Source of the DNA: an uncultured Collinsella sp.
Lineage (GTDB): Bacteria > Actinomycetota > Coriobacteriia > Coriobacteriales > Coriobacteriaceae
Reading direction: 5' to 3'
Assembly: GCA_902490405.1 (NCBI GenBank)
Contig: CABUDS010000030.1
Span: 1-27,869, forward strand
DNA length: 27,869 nt
The position numbers and the translations under genes are program-made. A model generated the notes under the pieces. It had not been told where the DNA came from, did not search any database, and was given only the letters and a program-made list of their open reading frames with translations. This document shows, piece after piece, positions 22,648 through 27,869 of the stretch (its first letter is position 1; every line of letters begins with the position of its first letter).

Positions 22648-22776
22648 AAGGCCGTACGGGCTAACCCCTGAAAACACTCCGCAGACCAGAAACGCCCCCG
22701 TTCGTAGCTCCGAAGGAGCAGAACGGGGGCGTTTCATTGGTCGAGGACGTTTTCAGGGGTTAGCCCGTACGGCCTT
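22648..22776. repeat. Nested palindrome between ackA and pta
   Basis: The outer arms (22648-22675 and 22749-22776) are perfect 28-base inverted copies, beginning AAGGCCGTACGGGC. Inside, AAACGCCCCCGTTC (22690-22703) and GAACGGGGGCGTTT (22721-22734) form a perfect 14-pair stem, and inside that GCTCC-GAA-GGAGC pairs again. The inner hairpin with its T tail can terminate on either strand. The element lies 17 bases beyond the pta stop. Confidence 0.92.
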
Positions 22777-22792
22777 CGGGCGAGTGCGTCCG

Positions 22793-23773
22793 CTATTCAG
22801 CCATCTGAGCCTGGACGGCGGTGATGGCCACGACACCCACGATGTCGTCGGCAGAGCAGCCGCGCGACAGGTCGTTGACCGGCTTGGCGATGCCCTGCAG
22901 GATGGGGCCGTAGGCGTCAGCGCCAGCGAAGCGCTGGACCAGCTTGTAGCCGATGTTGCCTGCCTCGAGGTCGGGGAACACGAGCACGTTGGCCTTACCG
23001 GCGACGGAGGAGCCGGGAGCCTTGAGCTGGGCGACGGTGGGGACGATAGCGGCATCGAGCTGCAGGTCGCCGTCGATGGCGAGCTCGGGAGCCTTCTCCT
23101 TGCAGAACTTCACGGCCTCCTGGACCTTCTTGGCGACCTCGCCACCGGCGGAGCCCATGGTGGAGTAGGAGAGCATGGCCACGTGCGGCTCAACATTGCC
23201 CATGAAGGTGGACCAGGAGTGGGCCGAGGCGATGGCGATCTCGGAGAGCTCGTCGGAGGACGGGTTGATATTGAGGCCGCAGTCGGCGAAGATCAGCGTG
23301 CCGTCGGTACCGAACTGCGGGGTGTCGGTGCACATCACGAAGAAGGCCGAGACCAGCTTGGTGCCCGGAGCGGTCTTGAGGATCTGCAGCGCGGGGCGCA
23401 GGGTGTCGGCGGTGGAGTGACAGGCACCGGAGACCAGGCCGTCGGCGTCGCCCATCTTGACCATCATGGTGCCAAAGTAGGTGGCGTCCATCACCTGGGC
23501 GCGAGCCTGTTCGATGGTAACGCCCTTCTTGGCGCGGAGCTCGGCAAACTTCTGCGCGTACTCCTCGTGCTTCTCGGCGTTGCGCGGATCGATGACGGTG
23601 GCGCCGGGGACGTTGATCTCGTTGGGATCGCCCAGGATGACGATGTTGGCCAGGCCCTCCTCGATGATTTTGTTTGCCGCGACGATGGTACGCGGATCCT
23701 CGCCCTCGGGCAGGACGATGGTCTTAAGGTCGGCCTTGGCGGCAGACTTCATACGGTTTAGGAAATCGCTCAT
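22793..23773 (-). CDS. pta: Phosphate acetyltransferase
   Basis: A 326-residue protein, the usual length of the stand-alone Pta domain. It begins with K-T-I-V-L-P-E-G-E-D-P-R-T and carries D-A-D-G-L-V-S-G-A-C-H-S-T-A-D-T-L-R-P-A, the conserved acetyltransferase segment, and Y-S-T-M-G-S-A in the second half. It converts acetyl-CoA and phosphate to acetyl phosphate, feeding the two acetate kinases encoded opposite. AAGGAG precedes the ATG. The leader upstream contains a hairpin that may attenuate expression, and a TATAAT box on the minus strand (23906-23901) is the likely promoter. Confidence 0.95.
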   Translation of the reverse strand: MSDFLNRMKSAAKADLKTIVLPEGEDPRTIVAANKIIEEGLANIVILGDPNEINVPGATVIDPRNAEKHEEYAQKFAELRAKKGVTIEQARAQVMDATYFGTMMVKMGDADGLVSGACHSTADTLRPALQILKTAPGTKLVSAFFVMCTDTPQFGTDGTLIFADCGLNINPSSDELSEIAIASAHSWSTFMGNVEPHVAMLSYSTMGSAGGEVAKKVQEAVKFCKEKAPELAIDGDLQLDAAIVPTVAQLKAPGSSVAGKANVLVFPDLEAGNIGYKLVQRFAGADAYGPILQGIAKPVNDLSRGCSADDIVGVVAITAVQAQMAE

Positions 23774-23826
23774 GATACTCCTTACAAGCGTTTCGCTAAG
23801 CTCCAGGCCCTCGGCTGTACACGAAT

Positions 23827-23847
23827 AAACCCGCTGCTAGCGGGTTT
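23827..23847 (-). terminator. Terminator-like hairpin in the pta leader
   Basis: AAACCCGCT (23827-23835) and AGCGGGTTT (23839-23847) are perfect inverted copies around GCT. In the minus direction TTTATT follows. It lies between the likely pta promoter and the pta start, so it could act as an attenuator or end a small leader RNA of roughly 70 bases. Confidence 0.55.
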
Positions 23848-23900
23848 ACCTTACAATTATGTACGCCGCGGTGCTTGAGCTTTCCTTGTGTGGCAAGCTC

Positions 23901-23926
23901 ATTATAGGACGCATTAGCGCTATAAT
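23901..23926. promoter_or_regulatory. Divergent -10 boxes for pta and glf
   Basis: A perfect TATAAT stands on the minus strand at 23906-23901 and another on the plus strand at 23921-23926, 14 bases apart and reading away from each other's gene start in the pta and glf directions. Good -35 boxes are not visible for either. Because the two promoters overlap, polymerases would compete. Confidence 0.55.
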
Positions 23927-24005
23927 CGCTCTGATAAATATGTCTCGACGTATGTTCGAGAAAAAGCCCAGTTAAAAAGCGTGTGGCTTTTGACAAGGAG
24001 TATCG

Positions 24006-25208
24006 ATGCAGATTACCTCAGGCCTGCCTGAAGGCTTTAATGCCGGTGCGTATGACATGATCGTTGTCGGCGCCGGTTATGCCGGTGCCGTTTGCGCCCG
24101 CCGTCTTGCCGAAACTATCGGCTATCGTGTTGCCGTTTTGGAGCGTCGCGGCCACATCGCGGGTAATGCCTACGACTGCACTGACGAGGCCGGAATCCTG
24201 GTCCACGAGTACGGTCCGCACATCTATCACACTTTTAACGAGCGCGTCCATAACTTCCTGTCGCGCTTTACCAAGTGGACGGACTACCAGCACAAGGTGC
24301 TCGCCAACATCAACGGCACCCTTATGCCCGTGCCCTTTAACCATGCGAGCCTCAAGCTCGCCTTTGGCGATGAGCGCGGCGAGGAGCTGTACCAAAAGCT
24401 CGTGGAGACCTTTGGCAAGGACGTCAAGGTGCCCATTATGGAGCTGCGCAAGAAGAACGACCCGGATCTTGCCGAGGTCGCCGATTATGTCTACGAGAAT
24501 GTCTTTTTGCATTACACCATGAAGCAGTGGGGCCAGACGCCCGACCAGATCGACCCCTCGATTACCGGGCGCGTTCCCGTCTTTGTGGGCGATGACGATC
24601 GCTACTTCCCGCAGGCTCCTTTCCAGGGCATGCCGCAGGACGGCTATACCGCGCTGTTCGAGCATATGCTCGATCACGATCTGATCGACGTATTCTGTGA
24701 CGTAGACGCCCGTGACCTCTTTGAAATCGACGAGACCACCGTCAAGATCGACGGCAAGGTCTATGGCGGCGAGATCGTCTACACCGGTCCGCTCGACGAG
24801 CTATTCAACCTCGACCTGGGCGCGCTGCCGTACCGCACGCTCGATATGAAGTTCGAGACGCTCGATATGGACCAGTTCCAGCCCGTGGGCACCGTCAACT
24901 ACACCACGAGCGAGGACTATACGCGCATCACCGAGTTCAAGAACATGACTGGTCAGGTCCTGCCCGGCAAGACCACCATCATGAAGGAGTACTCCAAGGC
25001 CTATACGCCCGGCTCGGGCGAGACGCCGTACTACGCTATTCTGGAGCCCGAGAACCGTGAGCTCTATGAGCGCTACCTTGAGCGCGTCCAGAACCTGACG
25101 AACTTCCACCCGGTGGGTCGTCTGGCCGAGTATCGTTACTACGATATGGACGCCGTGACCAATTCTGCCCTCGATCTTTCGGATGAGATTATCGCCTGCC
25201 ATGCATAA
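24006..25208 (+). CDS. glf: UDP-galactopyranose mutase
   Basis: A 400-residue flavoenzyme. The FAD-binding start is at about 16-33 (Y-D-M-I-V-V-G-A-G-Y-A-G-A-V-C-A-R-R-L), then E-R-R-G-H-I-A-G-N-A-Y-D and H-E-Y-G-P-H-I-Y-H-T. Near the end comes P-V-G-R-L-A-E-Y-R-Y-Y-D-M-D-A-V, the second conserved block of Glf. It converts UDP-galactopyranose to UDP-galactofuranose, the donor for galactofuranose-containing glycans. AAGGAG precedes the ATG. The glycosyltransferase gene overlaps its stop by eight bases, so the pair probably makes and transfers one sugar type for a surface polysaccharide. Confidence 0.95.
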   Translation: MQITSGLPEGFNAGAYDMIVVGAGYAGAVCARRLAETIGYRVAVLERRGHIAGNAYDCTDEAGILVHEYGPHIYHTFNERVHNFLSRFTKWTDYQHKVLANINGTLMPVPFNHASLKLAFGDERGEELYQKLVETFGKDVKVPIMELRKKNDPDLAEVADYVYENVFLHYTMKQWGQTPDQIDPSITGRVPVFVGDDDRYFPQAPFQGMPQDGYTALFEHMLDHDLIDVFCDVDARDLFEIDETTVKIDGKVYGGEIVYTGPLDELFNLDLGALPYRTLDMKFETLDMDQFQPVGTVNYTTSEDYTRITEFKNMTGQVLPGKTTIMKEYSKAYTPGSGETPYYAILEPENRELYERYLERVQNLTNFHPVGRLAEYRYYDMDAVTNSALDLSDEIIACHA

Positions 25209-26232
25209 AGTCATAACATTCGGTATTCCCTCATATAACGCCGCCAAGGACATGGACCATTGCATCACCTCCATCTTGGAGGGGAGCAATTACGCCACCG
25301 ATATCGAGATTATTGTGGTGGACGACGGCTCCAAGGACGAGACGGCCGCCAAGGCCGACGAGTGGGAGGCCCGTTATCCTGGAATCATCCGCGCGGTGCA
25401 CCAGGAGAATGGCGGCCACGGTATCGCCGTCCTCTCGGGTCTGCGTGAGGCGCATGGTACGTACTATAAGGTCGTTGACTCGGACGACTGGCTCGACGGT
25501 GCGGCGCTTTCGACCATGCTGTCGATTCTGCGTGGCTTTGAGGAGCGCGACCAGCGCGTCGACCTGTTTATCTCGAACTACGTGTACGAGAAGGTTTACG
25601 AGGGCACGCATACCGCTATTGGCTACAAGTTTGCCCTTCCGCGCAAAAAGATTTTCTCTTGGGACCAGATCGGACACTTCCGTCCCGATCAGAACCTGCT
25701 CATGCACAGCCTGTGCTATCGCACCGATGTGCTGCGCGAGTCCAATCTGCCTATGCCGGCGCACACGTTCTACGTGGATAATATCTACGCATACGTACCG
25801 CTGCCGCGCTGCAAGACCATGTACTACGCCGACATCGACCTCTATCGCTACTTTATCGGTCGCGAGGGCCAGAGCGTCAACGAGGCTACGATGGTCAAGC
25901 GCCTGGGCCAGCAGTTCCGCGTAACGCGCATCATGATGGAATCGTTCCACCTGTACCAGGACGTTGAGTCCTCGCGTCTGCGTTCGTACATGATGGGCTA
26001 CTTCACCATGATGATGGCGATCTGCTCGGTGCTCACCAAGCTTTCCGAGGAAGATTGTGCCGATGAGCGCCTGAAGACGCTGTGGAAGGACCTGAAGGAG
26101 TACGACGAGCGCATGTATCGTCGCGCTCGCTACGGCGTGGTCGGATTCTTTACCAACCTGCATGGACGGGCCGGAGACAAAACCACACTCGGCCTATACC
26201 ATCTTGCCTCAAAGATCTTCAAATTCAACTAG
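25201..26232 (+). CDS. Family 2 glycosyltransferase
   Basis: About 343 residues from the ATG at 25201, which overlaps the glf stop; an ATG at 25183 would add six residues and has no better signal. The GT2 core is clear: F-G-I-P-S-Y-N near the start, I-I-V-V-D-D-G-S (nucleotide-sugar site) near 38-45, and V-V-D-S-D-D-W-L-D near 91-99 (metal-binding D-x-D). The C-terminal half is helical and no membrane segment is strong. Its place behind glf suggests it handles galactofuranose or works on the same glycan; the sugar and acceptor are not shown by the sequence. The last codons of the gene form the outer arm of a long palindrome. Confidence 0.88.
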   Translation: MHKVITFGIPSYNAAKDMDHCITSILEGSNYATDIEIIVVDDGSKDETAAKADEWEARYPGIIRAVHQENGGHGIAVLSGLREAHGTYYKVVDSDDWLDGAALSTMLSILRGFEERDQRVDLFISNYVYEKVYEGTHTAIGYKFALPRKKIFSWDQIGHFRPDQNLLMHSLCYRTDVLRESNLPMPAHTFYVDNIYAYVPLPRCKTMYYADIDLYRYFIGREGQSVNEATMVKRLGQQFRVTRIMMESFHLYQDVESSRLRSYMMGYFTMMMAICSVLTKLSEEDCADERLKTLWKDLKEYDERMYRRARYGVVGFFTNLHGRAGDKTTLGLYHLASKIFKFN

Positions 26233-26419
26233 CTGCTGAGTAATCGCTGCTGATAGGTTGACTGGGCCCCTTGGCCTTTAGTTTGCTACTGCGAACAGTC
26301 CTGCTCGCACGGAAAGCACATTAAGTGCTTTCCGGCTCGTGCGGAACTTGTATCAAACTAAAGGCCAAGGGGCCTCTGCTATAAGAATCGATTGTCAGGA
26401 AGTTGAATTTGAAGATCTT
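26212..26419. repeat. Three-level nested palindrome at the 3' end of the glycosyltransferase gene
   Basis: Three inverted pairs share one centre. Outer: AAGATCTTCAAATTCAACT at 26212-26230, inside the gene and up to its stop, with its inverse at 26401-26419. Middle: perfect 21-base arms at 26265-26285 and 26354-26374, beginning GGCCCCTTGGCC. Inner: CGGAAAGCAC and GTGCTTTCCG (26310-26319, 26325-26334) around ATTAA. The spacers are of similar length on both sides. The inner hairpin can act as a terminator for either converging gene. Confidence 0.92.
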
Positions 26420-26466
26420 CGACGCGTGGTACAAAGGGGCCTGGGCTGAAAAGAATTTGGTTGGTA

Positions 26467-26596
26467 GTCGGTCGGAGGCGGGCGGGCGTTACGTTTGTCG
26501 CGAGTTCCGCATGCAAAGAAGGCCACTTAATGTGGCCTTCGTCTTGCATAGGACTGTAGAGCAGCAAACGTAACGCCCCGCCCGCCTCCGACCGAC
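26467..26596. repeat. Nested palindrome at the 3' end of the P1 peptidase gene
   Basis: Outer arms of 31 and 32 bases (26467-26497 and 26565-26596), beginning GTCGGTCGGAGGCGGGCGGG, match except for one extra G. Inner GAAGGCCAC and GTGGCCTTC (26518-26526, 26532-26540) pair around TTAAT, extended outward by ATGCAA/TTGCAT. It lies 12 bases beyond the stop of the minus-strand P1 peptidase gene. Confidence 0.92.
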
Positions 26597-26608
26597 GGTC
26601 GAGTGAAG

Positions 26609-27610
26609 TTACTTCGCGGCGCCGGGGATGCCGTGGGAGGTTTTGGCGTTTTTGGCTCCGTTTACGATGGCGGTCTGTAGGACCCTTACGGCGAGCATGC
26701 CCAGTAGGTCTAGGGGTACGGCGGCGCTTGTCTGAGCGTCTAGCTTGCCGCTGGCGAGGGTGTAGATGGTGTCGCCGTCGTTCGTGGTGTGCGTGGGGCG
26801 AATGGCGTGCGCATAGGCGTCTGCCGCCATCTGGGAGACCTTGGAGGCCTGGGCCTTGGTGAGCTCAAGGTTGGTGACGATGCAGCTGATGGTGGTGTTG
26901 GTGCGGTCGAGCGGCATTTGCATGGAGCCGGCTGCGGCAAAGGCTGCGAGCTCCATGTCGACGATCTGGTCGCTATCTGCTGCAGCGCGCATTCCGGCGA
27001 CCCATTCACCGGTGAAGGGGTCGACGACATTGCCGCAGGCATTGACCGAGACCACGGCGCCCACCTTAACAGGGCCGAGTGCCACAGCGGCAGCGCCTAG
27101 GCCGGCCTTCATGCAGGTGGCGGGGCCCATGAGCTTGCCCACGGTGGCACCGGTGCCGGCACCTACATTGCCCTGCCTGAACGTGGTGGGGGTGTTGTCG
27201 AGCGCCTCGCGCACGGCGGTGATGCCGGCCTCAATGTCGGGGCGTACGGTGGGGTCGCCAAAGGCGAGGTCGAAGATGCAGCTGGAGCACACGATAGGCA
27301 CCTGCGTGGGGCCGACGGGAAGGCCGATGCCGCGGCTCTCGAGCTCGCGGGCGACGCCGCTTGCGGCCTCCAGACCAAAGGCCGATCCACCCGAAAGGCA
27401 GACGGCGTGGACTTTGTCCACGGTGTTCTCGGGACGCAGCAGGTCGGTCTCGCGCGATGCCGGGGCACCGCCGCGAACGTCAACGCCGCCGGTGGCGCCC
27501 TCGGGTGCCACGATTACGGTGCAACCGGTGCCGGCCTCCTCGTCCGTGTAGTTGCCATAGCAAAAGCCATCGACATCGCAGACGTCAATGGCCTCAAGCA
27601 GTGTATCCAT
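26609..27610 (-). CDS. P1-family (DmpA-like) peptidase
   Basis: A 333-residue protein of the P1/S58 self-processing peptidase family. The N-terminal half has A-G-T-G-C-T-V-I, D-V-R-G-G-A-P-A-S-R-E-T-D and L-S-G-G-S-A-F-G-L-E-A-A (72-83), followed by G-N-V-G-A-G-T-G-A-T-V-G-K (148-159). The likely self-cleavage site is N-T-T-I (238-241), which would free an N-terminal Thr nucleophile; this assignment is by pattern only. Relatives remove N-terminal residues from small peptides and amides. ATAGGAG precedes the ATG. A hairpin (27634-27650) stands in its short leader, and the gene follows maf on the same strand. Confidence 0.88.
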   Translation of the reverse strand: MDTLLEAIDVCDVDGFCYGNYTDEEAGTGCTVIVAPEGATGGVDVRGGAPASRETDLLRPENTVDKVHAVCLSGGSAFGLEAASGVARELESRGIGLPVGPTQVPIVCSSCIFDLAFGDPTVRPDIEAGITAVREALDNTPTTFRQGNVGAGTGATVGKLMGPATCMKAGLGAAAVALGPVKVGAVVSVNACGNVVDPFTGEWVAGMRAAADSDQIVDMELAAFAAAGSMQMPLDRTNTTISCIVTNLELTKAQASKVSQMAADAYAHAIRPTHTTNDGDTIYTLASGKLDAQTSAAVPLDLLGMLAVRVLQTAIVNGAKNAKTSHGIPGAAK

Positions 27611-27633
27611 GTTTTACTCCTATCGGTTTTCCG

Positions 27634-27650
27634 CCGGGCCTTATGCCCGG
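27634..27650 (-). repeat. Hairpin in the P1 peptidase leader
   Basis: CCGGGC and GCCCGG pair around CTTAT, about 24 bases before the start codon and just ahead of its ribosome binding site. No T tract follows. It may influence translation or message stability. Confidence 0.4.
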
Positions 27651-27680
27651 TCGGGATCCGTACGGTACGCCGAAATTGTA

Positions 27681-27703
27681 GGCGCTGGGGGATACCCAGC
27701 GCC
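27681..27703 (-). terminator. Hairpin after maf
   Basis: GGCGCTGGG (27681-27689) and CCCAGCGCC (27695-27703) are perfect inverted copies, eight bases beyond the maf stop. The T tract on the minus strand is weak (TACAATTT), so some read-through into the P1 peptidase gene is possible. The same TACAAT could be a -10 box for that gene. Confidence 0.6.
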
Positions 27704-27711
27704 AGATGCAA

Positions 27712-27869
27712 TTACGATAGTTTTTGAATCGCGCGTGCGACGCGAGCGATGGGCAGGCCCACCACGTTGTAGAAGTCACCCGAAATATCATGCACGAGCA
27801 TGCGCCCGCCGACACCTTGGATGCCGTAGGCGCCTGCCTTGTCCATGGGCTCGCCCGAGGCGACGTAGC
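27712..27869 (-). CDS. maf: Maf family nucleotide pyrophosphatase, C-terminal part
   Basis: The window edge cuts this gene; only the last 51 codons are present, ending in TAA at 27714-27712. They read S-G-E-P-M-D-K-A-G-A-Y-G-I-Q-G, G-G-R-M-L-V, I-S-G-D-F-Y-N-V-V-G-L-P-I, which is the signature C-terminus of Maf proteins. Maf enzymes hydrolyse non-canonical or modified nucleoside triphosphates and have been linked to septum formation. The frame is two bases out of phase with the window end, as expected for a cut gene. Confidence 0.95.
   Translation of the reverse strand, partial: YVASGEPMDKAGAYGIQGVGGRMLVHDISGDFYNVVGLPIARVARAIQKLS

Noticed and set aside
19905..23761. Long antisense frames over both acetate kinase genes and over pta
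   Set aside because: Same codon-bias effect; sequences are low-complexity, rich in Leu, Val, Gly and His, and lack family motifs.
23774..23900. Known riboswitch class in the pta leader
   Set aside because: No recognised aptamer core could be traced; only a hairpin and a short leader are visible.
26379..26567. A 62-codon minus-strand frame between the two nested palindromes
   Set aside because: It runs across palindrome arms, has no ribosome binding site and resembles no protein family.
17118..26596. Repeated palindromes as a CRISPR array or IS ends
   Set aside because: No regular direct repeats with equal spacers, and no transposase frame or target duplications between or beside the arms.

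Overview
The window looks like chromosomal DNA from a high-GC, gut-type actinobacterium of the class Coriobacteriia, most probably Collinsella or a close relative. This is inferred from the protein set, from A-G-G-A-G-type ribosome binding sites ahead of most genes, and from strong bias against TTA, CTA and TCA codons. No rRNA, tRNA, CRISPR array, insertion sequence or phage gene was seen.

Layout. 1-3850: a membrane-anchored FxLYD protein, a small helix-turn-helix protein, and a membrane-anchored Ser/Thr kinase whose frame has no stop before it runs through a convergent secreted coiled-coil wall hydrolase. 3783-4175: a gene-less stretch with palindromes and an orphan terminator. 4176-6263: a D-aspartate-ligase-type ATP-grasp enzyme and an aspartate racemase, which together would make and attach D-Asp to the peptidoglycan stem. 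6387-9834 (minus strand): an ECF importer (S component, fused double ATPase, T component) preceded by a 22-residue leader peptide with three consecutive Trp codons and an attenuator, which points to tryptophan as substrate. 9959-11905: a sortase-anchored C69 dipeptidase. 12200-13219: a lipid kinase with a translationally coupled 30-residue membrane peptide.

13318-17587 holds plus-strand housekeeping genes (RNase D, a YugP-type zinc protease, both exonuclease VII subunits, a HIT protein). 17629-19799 is a LysR regulator plus MFS transporter pair, visibly richer in A+T. 19920-23773 is the acetate (ATP-yielding) branch: two tandem acetate kinase paralogues facing phosphate acetyltransferase. The first paralogue departs from the family at several conserved active-site positions. 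24006-26232 is UDP-galactopyranose mutase overlapping a family 2 glycosyltransferase. 26609-27869 (minus) is a P1-family peptidase and the C-terminus of Maf.

The most unusual structural theme is a set of nested palindromes in gene-poor gaps: a short terminator-like hairpin flanked by long matched inverted arms (21 to 34 bases). The arm sequence differs from one element to the next but matches within each element. One such set, at the end of the glycosyltransferase gene, is three levels deep and uses the last codons of the gene as its outermost arm. The tryptophan attenuator has a similar outer arm pair.
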